Positions 8,451 through 16,479 of a stretch of DNA of 64,000 nt are shown piece by piece (the stretch's first letter is position 1; each line of letters opens with the position of its first letter). Both the position numbers and the translations under genes were made by a program. The notes under the pieces were generated by a model, which ran no database searches, had not been told where the DNA came from, and saw only the letters and a program-made list of their open reading frames with translations. Source of the stretch: Terriglobia bacterium (lineage in GTDB: Bacteria; Acidobacteriota; Terriglobia; Terriglobales; Acidobacteriaceae); NCBI GenBank assembly GCA_020073665.1, contig JAIQEU010000006.1, forward strand, positions 186,001 to 250,000. Reading direction: 5' to 3'.

Positions 8451-9035
8451 CTACCGAAGCCCATCCTCACCTTTGATCTGATCTTTCGTCAGGCCACCCA
8501 CCCGCGGCAGCGGGCGTCCGCTATCGGTGACGGCAATCGCCACCATGATCTCGTTGGCGCGGGGCGCGTCGTTGATTCGTACCTCCATGCCGTCGAAGTG
8601 GCTGCGCACAAAGGCGGCGTCTTTGTGGCCCAGGGGTATGTCGAGAACAACGCCGGGGCCGCCGCGTTTCTTTGACGACGGGATGAGTGCCGCTCCTTTT
8701 CCCAACACTCGCCGTACCGGTGTTCCCAGCTTTGGATGCAAGATGGCCGCGGCATGTTCGATCTCGCCGTTCTCTCCGACTGCGGCCGCTTTGCCGTAAC
8801 TTTCGGCTGTGGTGGGGGGAATTCCCAGGGCGGCAACAGCTTTCTGGGTCAGCAGTTCTCCCAACTCCTCCCCAATCGTCATCAGCTCAGACAGATCCTC
8901 GACATACTTCCCGGCAAAGGGATTGTCAATCACCGCCACGGCCGCGGCCCGCCGGGTAGGCGGTTTCACACTGCGCCCCATTTCCGTGAGTGTCTCCTCC
9001 AGAAACACCGCCACTTTGCGGATCTTCGCCTTCAT
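8451..9035 (-). CDS. PF06684 (amino acid synthesis, DUF1185) family protein, copy A
   Basis: 194 aa, last gene of the minus-strand operon; its ATG overlaps the stop of copy B by 4 bp. The two copies are clearly homologous: RRAA..V.DNPFAG.YVED, YGK.A.VG..GEIEHAA, GG.G..LDIP..H..A..VRSHFD.ME, and an identical tail IKGEDGLR. Solved members of this family show a variant of the Bacillus chorismate mutase fold; no reaction is established as far as I know. Conserved placement beside 6-hydroxynicotinate reductase suggests a step in, or protection during, N-heterocycle breakdown. Polar residues such as the GEIEHA and RSHFD motifs are obvious active-site candidates. Confidence 0.8.
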   Translation of the reverse strand: MKAKIRKVAVFLEETLTEMGRSVKPPTRRAAAVAVIDNPFAGKYVEDLSELMTIGEELGELLTQKAVAALGIPPTTAESYGKAAAVGENGEIEHAAAILHPKLGTPVRRVLGKGAALIPSSKKRGGPGVVLDIPLGHKDAAFVRSHFDGMEVRINDAPRANEIMVAIAVTDSGRPLPRVGGLTKDQIKGEDGLR

Positions 9036-9616
9036 CTCAGTCCGTCCTCTCCTTTGATCTCGGATGCCTTGAGCCCGCCGACGCGGGCATGAATTCTTGC
9101 TCCCGTCGTCATGACCAGCGCCAGCAATATCTCGTCGGAACGCGGGGCATCAGCCAATCCGATTTCCATGGCGTCGAAATGGCTGCGGACATAGGAGGCG
9201 TTGATGTGGGTGATGGGTACATCCAGCCGCGTGCCGGGGCCGCCAACTTTCTTGGTGGACGACACAATGGCCTGGGCGCCTCCTAGAACTTCGCGCATGG
9301 CGTACCCCCCGGGAACGTGCCACAACGCCCCATGCTCAATTTCTCCCGCCGTCCCCACGATCGCGCCCTTGCCATAGCCCTCGACAACTTTGGCGTCTCC
9401 TCCCAGCGCTTCCACCAGCGCTCGCGCCATGTCGAGGCCCAGAGGCTTGAGGTCATCCATGAAGCCCGCGATATTTTCGATGTAGGCGCCGGCAAATGGA
9501 TTGTGAATCACGACCAGCAGCGCCGCCCGCCGCAGTGGGGTCGACGCGACCGCTCCTCCCTCGTGGAAAATCTCCTCGACAACGGTCAGCTTCTTGCGAA
9601 CTCGGACTTCAGGCAT
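9032..9616 (-). CDS. PF06684 (amino acid synthesis, DUF1185) family protein, copy B
   Basis: 194 aa from ATG 9616, which has AGGAG eight bases upstream; an in-frame ATG at 9655 would overlap UPF0280 by 47 bp. It is a paralogue of the following gene with the same core motifs (HNPFAGAYIENI, GKGAIVGTAGEIEHGA, PGTRLDVPITHINASYVRSHFDAMEIGLADAPRSDE split over the mid and late part). Tandem homologues in one operon suggest a heteromeric complex or two successive substrates. The start overlaps the UPF0280 stop by 8 bp, so translation is probably coupled. Confidence 0.8.
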   Translation of the reverse strand: MPEVRVRKKLTVVEEIFHEGGAVASTPLRRAALLVVIHNPFAGAYIENIAGFMDDLKPLGLDMARALVEALGGDAKVVEGYGKGAIVGTAGEIEHGALWHVPGGYAMREVLGGAQAIVSSTKKVGGPGTRLDVPITHINASYVRSHFDAMEIGLADAPRSDEILLALVMTTGARIHARVGGLKASEIKGEDGLR

Positions 9617-10499
9617 GGACCAGGCTCCTGGAGGAAGAAAGCATACTCGCAGCATCGGGTGGAGCCACGACTCGGGTCTCGCGGTTCAGGCACAGTGCCG
9701 CCGACCTGATCAGTCCCGCCGCCAGCAGCGATTCTGCAACCGCGGCTCCGGCCGCGAGTGCGGCTCCGGTTTCGGTGGGAAGCAGCTCTCCTACGAACCG
9801 GGTCACTGGGTAATTTCCCAGATCGCAGTCAGGTGCAATCTCGCAGGCGGGCTGACGCACGATGTTGGGGTGGCCGGGCAGATTCACCGCATTGGCGATG
9901 ATGGTTGCCGCCGCGTCGGCCATGGCCGCGTGGTCGGCGAGCACGGTGACAGCATCCGCAATGCCCAGGGAGAAGCTACGTCCCCGCCACCCGCTGGTGG
10001 CGATGCCGCGCACAGGCTGCGACGCTTGCAGCGTAACGGCTCCGAATAGCGAAGGCCGGTCCGGACACTCGATCATCCCTGCGACAAATTGCTCGCCCGG
10101 CGAAAGATGGAACGCTATGTCGCCGCCGTTGTTCACGTAAGCCTTCGCCAAGGTCGCCGCGGAGGTCATGGCCTCTAGAATTTCCTCGGCGACCGCTCCC
10201 GCCACCGCAGCCATGGGCGTGATGAAGCAACGCTCGGCATAAGGTGCCACCGCCAGCGCCATCCGTCTGGCCACCACGCCCGAGGGCAGGGAAACTCCCG
10301 ATCGTGCCGGCAGGCGGAGAAGTGGGAGTTCGCTGCAGAGTTCATCCAGCACCGTCACGAAGCGGTGTGCCGCCGCTCGGTAAGCTGACTGAACCTCTTC
10401 CTGCGTGCCGAACGCCTCCACGATCAAGTCGATGGGTCCATCGTGCAGATAGAGGCGCCGCCCATCGGGAAGCAGTCGGACCTGGGGCGGTTCTCTCAT
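9609..10499 (-). CDS. UPF0280 family protein (ApbE-like fold)
   Basis: 296 aa, ATG overlapping the stop of the reductase gene by 4 bp. Recognised by the UPF0280 pattern: an N-terminal LYLHDGPIDLIVEAFG, central FITPMAAVAGAVAEEI, YVNNGGDIAFHL and GIATSGWRGRSFSLGIADAVTVLA. These are related to ApbE flavin transferases (GGDI and the metal-binding TSG...ADAVTV region), but the family lacks a proven activity. The setting next to a flavin-dependent reductase makes flavin handling or flavinylation an attractive guess. No ApbE target motif was noticed in the neighbouring proteins, so this stays a guess. Confidence 0.78.
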   Translation of the reverse strand: MREPPQVRLLPDGRRLYLHDGPIDLIVEAFGTQEEVQSAYRAAAHRFVTVLDELCSELPLLRLPARSGVSLPSGVVARRMALAVAPYAERCFITPMAAVAGAVAEEILEAMTSAATLAKAYVNNGGDIAFHLSPGEQFVAGMIECPDRPSLFGAVTLQASQPVRGIATSGWRGRSFSLGIADAVTVLADHAAMADAAATIIANAVNLPGHPNIVRQPACEIAPDCDLGNYPVTRFVGELLPTETGAALAAGAAVAESLLAAGLIRSAALCLNRETRVVAPPDAASMLSSSRSLVHA

Positions 10500-11965
10500 T
10501 TCTCCGACCTCGGGGGTTTGGATGCCGACAGCGGCCAGGGATTCTCCGGGTTAGCTTGGACATGCCGGCGGCCTCCTTCAGGCATGATCGAAGACAAGGG
10601 GCGGACAGAATCCATGTAGCCCCCCAGAGCCGCGTAATCCGCGAGCTTCAAGGTGAACTCAATGGGGGCAACAATTGCCGGGGTGGGAACATAACCGAAA
10701 GCGTTCTCGGGCATGCGAGTCACATCTACCATGAGTGTGATACCGCCGCCAGGCCAGACGTACACCGGAGCGCCCCCGCACGTGACCTGGGTCAGCGCGT
10801 CTCGTACCGAGTGCGTCAGCCGCACCGGATTCTCTGTCACCCCCGCGCGCAACGACCCGCCTGCTCCCCCCATGAACAGAACCGTGCACAGCGCCGGTTC
10901 GCAATTCTCCTTGATCCTGGCTACCGACTCTTGCAGCGAGGGTGGTAGATCTTTTTCAACCGGCCGCAGGACATCGTCGAGTTCGAAGTAAGCGGAGTGC
11001 TCTCCGGTGGTGCTCACCATGAGCAGGCGCAGGCCGGGCCAGGCAGACTTTTTGTCAAATGGCTTCAAAATCGAGAGCGGGTCCTCTATATCGGTGCCGC
11101 CCCAAGCCGTGCCGGGCTCAGCCACCTGGAAATACCGGCCGGGAGTGGAACGCCGTCCTTTCAGCTTGATTCCGGTCTCGGGTATCCCCAGCAGTTTGCC
11201 CGCCTGGTGCTCCGACAGCACGCCGGTAATGTGATCGTCCACGACCACTACGTCATCCACCTTGCCGAACCATTGCTTGGCAAACATGCCGATGGTCGCC
11301 GACCCGCATCCGACTCGCATGCGTTCTTCCAGCGTGCCATCCACGACCGGTGGCTTCCCGGCTTGCACCAACACGCGGGCGCCTTCGTCAATCTGCAACT
11401 CCACCGCCTTGCCATTACACAGGTCGAGTAGAGTCTCGCAGGTAACGGTGCCTTCGCGACGGCTTCCACCGGTCAGATGGCGCACCCCACCAAGCGAGAG
11501 CATCTGCGATCCGTACTCGCTGGTGGTAACGTGCCCCACGGGCTCGCCTTGTGCCCGCACCAGGTTGCGCTCAGGTCCGAGGTGGCGGTCGGTGTCGATT
11601 TTCAGCTTGACTCCGCAATAACTGAAGATGCCCTCGGTCACCACTGTCACCATATCCACGCCGGCTACTTCTGAGGAGATGATGAAGGGCGCCGGTTTGT
11701 AGTCCGGATAAGTGGTGCCCGCGCCAATGGCGGTCACAAAAGGTTCCGGGCTGTTGACGATGTTGCCGTCCCACTCGCGGCTGTTTTCGAGAAAGGGAAC
11801 GATGGAATCTCCACGTGACAGCGCGTGGTCGAGTACCACGTGCGGATCCAGTCGCACCAACTGTCCCTCACGATTACCGTAGCGGTCGCAAGCTCCCGTC
11901 CGGCCCGGTTTGATGTAACAGAGGACTGGGCAGGCATCGCAGCGGATGGCATCGTCGTCAGGCAT
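10496..11965 (-). CDS. hnr: 6-hydroxynicotinate reductase
   Basis: 489 aa from ATG 11965, chosen because GGAGG lies five bases upstream; an upstream in-frame ATG at 12004 adds 13 residues inside the hydroxylase gene. The N-terminus carries a four-cysteine Fe-S motif, C9-DA-C12-PVL-C16 followed by GRTGAC26DRYGN, as remembered for 6-hydroxynicotinate reductases. In E. barkeri this Fe-S flavoprotein uses reduced ferredoxin to make 6-oxotetrahydronicotinate, the substrate of enamidase. Other landmarks are GIFSYCGVKLKIDTDRHLGPE, HVTTSEYGSQMLSLGGV, HLTGG and a C-terminal GGGITLMVDVTRMP. Its stop overlaps UPF0280, and the hydroxylase stop overlaps its start by 8 bp. Together with ena this is strong evidence for a reductive nicotinate route. 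Confidence 0.82.
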   Translation of the reverse strand: MPDDDAIRCDACPVLCYIKPGRTGACDRYGNREGQLVRLDPHVVLDHALSRGDSIVPFLENSREWDGNIVNSPEPFVTAIGAGTTYPDYKPAPFIISSEVAGVDMVTVVTEGIFSYCGVKLKIDTDRHLGPERNLVRAQGEPVGHVTTSEYGSQMLSLGGVRHLTGGSRREGTVTCETLLDLCNGKAVELQIDEGARVLVQAGKPPVVDGTLEERMRVGCGSATIGMFAKQWFGKVDDVVVVDDHITGVLSEHQAGKLLGIPETGIKLKGRRSTPGRYFQVAEPGTAWGGTDIEDPLSILKPFDKKSAWPGLRLLMVSTTGEHSAYFELDDVLRPVEKDLPPSLQESVARIKENCEPALCTVLFMGGAGGSLRAGVTENPVRLTHSVRDALTQVTCGGAPVYVWPGGGITLMVDVTRMPENAFGYVPTPAIVAPIEFTLKLADYAALGGYMDSVRPLSSIMPEGGRRHVQANPENPWPLSASKPPRSEK

Positions 11966-14747
11966 GTGGACCTCCGCGGCGGGTAGCGGCCAGTACAGTG
12001 GCACGCACGCGATCGGGCGTGGCAGGGACCTTGTGGATGCGTGCTCCTATTGCGTCATGGATCGCGTTGAGGATCGCCGGGGCGGTCGGGATCACCGCTT
12101 GCTCACCGATGCCCTTCGCGCCGAATGGGCCGACTGGCGATGCATCTTCGATCAGGATGGACTCGACGGGGGGCACATCGCCGGACGAGGGAATCAGGTA
12201 GTCGTGCAGGTTCTCGCCCGTTCCAGGGAAGAACTCTTCCATGAGCGCCATACCTAACCCTTGGGCGACGCCGCCCTCGATCTGACCTTCAATGAGCGTG
12301 GGGTTGATGGCCCGGCCCACGTCATGAGCTGCCGTGACCTTGAGTACCTTTACCGTACCCAGTTCGAGGTCAACTTCGATCTCTGCCATGTGCGCACCAA
12401 AACCAAAAGCCGCGTAGGGTGTGCCCTGGCCATTCTCGTCAAGCGGGCTGGTCAGCGGATCAAAAGTGGCTTCGCTGGTGAGCACGTAGCCATGTTTGTC
12501 CAAGGGTAGATCCCCGAGCTTGACAGTGTGCCGCTTCTCTTCCTCGACGATGGTGATGCACCCGTCTCCGAATTCGATCGTCGCACACTCGCAACCCTTC
12601 GCCAGGCGCAGGATCGCACTCCGCAAGGCGGTTCCTGCCATGTGTGCTGCCTTGCCGGTGACAAAAGTCTGGCGTGACGCGGAGGTCTTTCCGCAGTCGG
12701 GAGTGATCGCGGTATCGCCGGAGAGAAGATCGAACCGATCTATGGGAGCGACCAGCGCATCCGCACAAATCTGGGTGACGATAGTGTTCGATCCTTGTCC
12801 AATGTCCACCGCGCCTTGGTGCAGCGCAATCCTGCCGTCGCGCTTTAAGCCCATACGGACTGTGGACGGATTCGGAAGCGATGTATTTCCGCAGCCATAC
12901 CACATGCCGGCAATCCCGACGCCCCTGCGAAGCGGTTCCTTGGCGGCTGCATTGAACGTCGCAGCTTCGGCACGTGCCGTACTCCATTTCGGCCGCAAGG
13001 CCTCGAAGCACGCGCGGATTCCTACGCCCTCGCCGAGCACCTGCCCGGTGACCGTCGGCGTCTGGTCGTCCAGCGCGTTCATGACGCGGAACTCCAGGCG
13101 ATCAATCCCACAGCGGTCGGCAAGGTCGTCGTAAAGCTGTTCCTGAGCGATGGCGCCCTGGGGCACGCCGAATCCGCGAAACGCTCCCGCGGGCGTCTGA
13201 TGCGTGTGCACGGCCCGAGTGAGCGCGCGGTAGTGAGGCACGTAGTAGGGACCGGAGGCGTGCACGGGGACGCGGGCAGCGACCGTAGGACCCCACGATG
13301 AATACGCGCCGGTATTGAAGTCCGCAGCAAAATCCATGGCCACGAGCTTGCCGTCCTTCATCGCGCCGGCACGTGCACGCATGCGTGCAGGATGACGCTT
13401 GGTGGTGCTCATGATCGATTCGACCCGCGAGTAGACCATCCGAACGGGTCGCCGTAGGTGCCAGGCTGCCAGTGCGATGAAAGGCTGAACTGAGAGATCC
13501 AGCTTGGCGCCGAAACCGCCGCCCACCGCGGTGGGAATGATGCGCACTGCTTCCGGTGTGATTCCGAGGATGGCCGCGATGTCGGCTCGATCCATGTACG
13601 GAGATTGGGTGCAGGCCTGAATTTCAATCTGATCGCCAACGCGCCGTGCAAAGCCCGCTTCGGGTTCGATATAGGCGTGCTCGACAAAGCCAGTCTCGTA
13701 TTCGCCGTCCACCACGATGTCCGCTTCGGCGAGCGCTCTCTCCACGTCGCCACGTACCACCCGGCCGCGGACCAGCACGTTGCCTTCGCGGTTGGCGTGT
13801 ACCAGCGGTGCATCGGGAGCCAGCGCGGCATCGATTGTGGTCAGGGGCGGCAGCTGTTCCCACGAAACCGGAAAATTCGCGGGATCAAGCGCTTCGATCA
13901 CTTTCTCTTCCCCCACCACAGCTGCCACCGCCTCACCCCGGAATCGAGACTCCTTCTCGGCGAAGACCGGTTGATCTGCGAAACGTGGAATCACGCCAAA
14001 GCAGTTTTTCCCGGGAATATCTCCGGCAGTAAAGACTGCATGGATACCGGAATGGGCCGTGACAAACGCCGCAAGATCACCGAAGTCAAAGCGCGCGCGG
14101 TGGTGCGGGCTGCGGATGACTCGAACCGCAAGCGCTCCCGCCGGAATCTCATCCGCACCGAAGATCTCGGTACCGTCTGCTTTACGTTTGCCGTCGAGGC
14201 GCACCAGGCGTTTTCCAACCGCCTTTCCGGCTGCAGCAGAACATTCTGGGGATCGTTTTGCGCGTGCCTCCAGCACAGCGGTAATGATCTTGCGATAGCC
14301 GGTGCAGCGACAAAGGACCCCGCCGATTGCGTCCATCACTTCGGTCTCGCTTGGCGACTGCGTTCGCTCCAGCAGGGCGGTGGCAGCCACCAGCATCCCG
14401 GGAGTGCATATTCCACACTGTGCCGCCCCATGCTCCAGAAACGATCGCTGCAGGTTGTCGTAAAGTGGCGCACGGCTCGCCAAGCCTTCGACCGTCGTGA
14501 TCTCGCAGTTCTCGACCTGGCCTGCGGCCACCAGGCAAGAGCAGACGGGGGCGCCGTCTAGCAAGACCGTACACGCCCCGCAATCGCCGGCATCACAGCC
14601 GACCTTCGTCCCCATCAAGCCGAGTTCGTCGCGCAGCACTCGGGATAGCCGCTGCACAGGCGAAGTCGCAACTTTAACCCGGCGGCCATTCACAGAGAAC
14701 GTCAGCTCTACCTCAACTGGTGTGACGGCCGTGGCGCTGGTTGTCAT
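11958..14747 (-). CDS. Molybdenum hydroxylase, [2Fe-2S] and molybdopterin domains fused (nicotinate dehydrogenase-like)
   Basis: 929 aa, xanthine oxidase superfamily. Residues 11-90 form the plant-type [2Fe-2S] domain (C51, C56, C59, C71); 95-170 hold the second cluster (C111, C114, C146, C148 in CGICTPG and CRCTGY). From about 180 onward is the molybdopterin domain with VGGGFGAKLD, AGAFRGFGVPQG, GQGSNTIVTQ and the catalytic base E882 in GAKGIGEQAV. The FeS-Moco fusion recalls Desulfovibrio aldehyde oxidoreductase, but here a separate FAD subunit is encoded upstream, overlapping by 4 bp. In context the reaction is hydroxylation of nicotinate to 6-hydroxynicotinate; xanthine or another N-heterocycle cannot be excluded from sequence alone. 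Confidence 0.85.
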   Translation of the reverse strand: MTTSATAVTPVEVELTFSVNGRRVKVATSPVQRLSRVLRDELGLMGTKVGCDAGDCGACTVLLDGAPVCSCLVAAGQVENCEITTVEGLASRAPLYDNLQRSFLEHGAAQCGICTPGMLVAATALLERTQSPSETEVMDAIGGVLCRCTGYRKIITAVLEARAKRSPECSAAAGKAVGKRLVRLDGKRKADGTEIFGADEIPAGALAVRVIRSPHHRARFDFGDLAAFVTAHSGIHAVFTAGDIPGKNCFGVIPRFADQPVFAEKESRFRGEAVAAVVGEEKVIEALDPANFPVSWEQLPPLTTIDAALAPDAPLVHANREGNVLVRGRVVRGDVERALAEADIVVDGEYETGFVEHAYIEPEAGFARRVGDQIEIQACTQSPYMDRADIAAILGITPEAVRIIPTAVGGGFGAKLDLSVQPFIALAAWHLRRPVRMVYSRVESIMSTTKRHPARMRARAGAMKDGKLVAMDFAADFNTGAYSSWGPTVAARVPVHASGPYYVPHYRALTRAVHTHQTPAGAFRGFGVPQGAIAQEQLYDDLADRCGIDRLEFRVMNALDDQTPTVTGQVLGEGVGIRACFEALRPKWSTARAEAATFNAAAKEPLRRGVGIAGMWYGCGNTSLPNPSTVRMGLKRDGRIALHQGAVDIGQGSNTIVTQICADALVAPIDRFDLLSGDTAITPDCGKTSASRQTFVTGKAAHMAGTALRSAILRLAKGCECATIEFGDGCITIVEEEKRHTVKLGDLPLDKHGYVLTSEATFDPLTSPLDENGQGTPYAAFGFGAHMAEIEVDLELGTVKVLKVTAAHDVGRAINPTLIEGQIEGGVAQGLGMALMEEFFPGTGENLHDYLIPSSGDVPPVESILIEDASPVGPFGAKGIGEQAVIPTAPAILNAIHDAIGARIHKVPATPDRVRATVLAATRRGGPHA

Positions 14748-15580
14748 GCGTGACTCCCCGCGCAGAGCTCAAGTACGCGCCGGACCAGCAGCAAGGCCGC
14801 GTCTGTGCGGTAGGCAGCCGGCGCCCGGACATCGTCGATCGGAGAAAGTCGGGAAAGGTGCTCGGGTTTGACCAGGGAACCAAGTCCGGGACCGAAGGGT
14901 GCACCAGCCAGAACCGTCTCTAGCTCGGTCAACCTCTGGGCGGTCACGGAGCATGCTCCGACCGCGACTCGAGCTTCCGCAATCCGACCGTGCTCATCGG
15001 GCACCAGCAGTGCCGCCACCATGGCAATCGAAATCACTAAGTAGCGTCGCGCACCCAGCTTCAGAAAGGCGGATACTCCTTCATTCCCTCGGCAGGGAAT
15101 GACCACAGTTGCAAGGATTTCATCCGGGCGGCGCACCGTTTTTCGATTGCCCACAATAAAGTCGCTGACCCGCACTCGCCGCCTGCCCGCAGCAGAAACC
15201 AGTTCGACCTCGGCATCGAGCACCAGCAGCGGAGGGACTCCGTCAGCCGCGGGCGACGCGTTGCAGAGGTTGCCCGCAATTGTGCCGCGGTTCTGGATCT
15301 GGACGCCCCCAACCTCGCGAGCGGCTGCCCTCAGCGCGTCAAAGCGCCGGGGAAGTGGAGTGGCAACGATTTCGCTCCAGGTCGTAGCCCCTCCGATCCG
15401 TATGTGGTCGGCCGCGATGGAGATGCCTTGGATCTCAGTGAGAGCGGTAACGTCAATGACGATCCCCGTGCTCGGACGATCGCCGAGGGCTGGGAAAAAA
15501 TCTGTTCCGCCGGCCAGAACCCGGCCTCCGCGAGCAAGCGCCTCGCTAGCTTCGCTGAGTGTTCTGGGCCTGAGGTACAA
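14744..15580 (-). CDS. FAD-binding subunit of molybdenum hydroxylase (CoxM/XdhB-like)
   Basis: 278 aa from a TTG at 15580 with GGAG nine bases upstream; the open frame continues to another TTG at 15691, but those residues run through the putative operator and look non-coding. VYLRP-type start (here LYLRPRTLSEASEAL), the first FAD loop VLAGGTDFFP and the second TIAGNLCNASPAADG are the family's two pyrophosphate-binding signatures. It passes electrons from the Mo/Fe-S subunit to an external acceptor. Stop and the next ATG overlap by 4 bp. It is the first gene of the six-gene operon. Confidence 0.8.
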   Translation of the reverse strand: MYLRPRTLSEASEALARGGRVLAGGTDFFPALGDRPSTGIVIDVTALTEIQGISIAADHIRIGGATTWSEIVATPLPRRFDALRAAAREVGGVQIQNRGTIAGNLCNASPAADGVPPLLVLDAEVELVSAAGRRRVRVSDFIVGNRKTVRRPDEILATVVIPCRGNEGVSAFLKLGARRYLVISIAMVAALLVPDEHGRIAEARVAVGACSVTAQRLTELETVLAGAPFGPGLGSLVKPEHLSRLSPIDDVRAPAAYRTDAALLLVRRVLELCAGSHA

Positions 15581-15634
15581 GGGTACGCGCTCCGGTGGGG
15601 CCTGTTGACTGCCGGTCCGGCGAGATTTCCCGTT

Positions 15635-15650
15635 ATTTGTATACCAACGG
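15635..15650. promoter_or_regulatory. Putative operator ATTTGTATACCAACGG upstream of the hydroxylase operon
   Basis: Matches 14 of 16 bases of the element at 6949-6964. It lies about 55 bp before the FAD-subunit start. In minus-strand orientation it contains TATACA, which may act as the -10. A second TGTACA dyad (CTTGTACAG) sits about 20 bp away. Together these suggest one transcription factor serving both promoters. Confidence 0.5.
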
Positions 15651-15742
15651 TCTGGTCTTGTACAGCCAACCGCATGGCCCTTTCGGCTCAACCGCGGCTA
15701 TCCTTGCCAACCGCCGCCGCCGCCGCTTATGATGCACCAGCC

Positions 15743-16318
15743 ATGAACTCGCCATCTTTACCCAACCCCGTGAAAATTCAGCAGAAAGCCCAGCTGATGT
15801 CAGCCTCGGAAATCGATCGAACGTTGACTCGCTTGGCTTACGAAATCATCGAAAAGAACAACGGCACGGAAGGTCTGGCGCTGGTCGGCATTCGTCGCCG
15901 TGGCGTCCCCCTGGCACAGCGACTCGGCCAGATGATCGAGCGCATTGAGAAGCAGCCGGTGAGAGTAGGCACACTCGACATCAGCCTTTATCGCGACGAT
16001 CTTTCCACGCTGGGACCAAAGCCCGTGGTGCAAAAAAAGGAAATCGGAGTCGACATTGCCGGCAAGTTCGTGGTGCTGGTTGACGACGTGCTCTACACCG
16101 GGCGCACCGTGCGCGCCGCAATGGACGTGCTCTTTCATGAAGGAAGGCCGGGCCGGGTCCAACTTTGCGTCCTGATCGATCGCGGCCATCGCGAGTTGCC
16201 CATCGAGGCCGCATTTATCGGCCGCACCGTTCAGACCACGCAACGGGAAATCATCGAGGTCAAATTGCGCGAGATCGACGACGCGGAAAAAGTTTTGTTG
16301 ATGGAAAAGCAAGGGTGA
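15743..16318 (+). CDS. pyrR: PyrR bifunctional pyrimidine operon regulator / uracil phosphoribosyltransferase
   Basis: 191 aa. The PRPP-binding signature VVLVDDVLYTGRTVRAA and the preceding LALVGIRRRGVPLAQRL are typical of PyrR. So is the late VLIDRGHRELPIEAAFIGRTV stretch (read in two parts), which separates it from plain Upp enzymes. The ATG at 15743 gives the usual PyrR length; a longer open frame from 15404 is antisense to the FAD subunit gene. No pyr biosynthetic gene follows: the next gene is formate-THF ligase, so any RNA-binding attenuation target must lie elsewhere. The salvage genes at 3165-6181 are a metabolic but not genetic neighbour. Confidence 0.9.
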   Translation: MNSPSLPNPVKIQQKAQLMSASEIDRTLTRLAYEIIEKNNGTEGLALVGIRRRGVPLAQRLGQMIERIEKQPVRVGTLDISLYRDDLSTLGPKPVVQKKEIGVDIAGKFVVLVDDVLYTGRTVRAAMDVLFHEGRPGRVQLCVLIDRGHRELPIEAAFIGRTVQTTQREIIEVKLREIDDAEKVLLMEKQG

Positions 16319-16479
16319 CCCCAGGCCGCACGGTACCGGAAAATGCAGTAGTAGAGCCGCCCATATATTAAAGAGGCCGGACCAAGTCACAACGGTCGCA
16401 GTCACCCATCATTGACCTTTTCCCGAACCAGCATTTGGCAACCAGCAGTTGGTAACTCTCCGTGTCGGAAGGAGCCTGC

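Noticed and set aside
13605-14561. 318-codon plus-strand frame opposite the molybdenum hydroxylase gene
   Set aside because: Shadow of the fused hydroxylase; no ribosome binding site and random composition.
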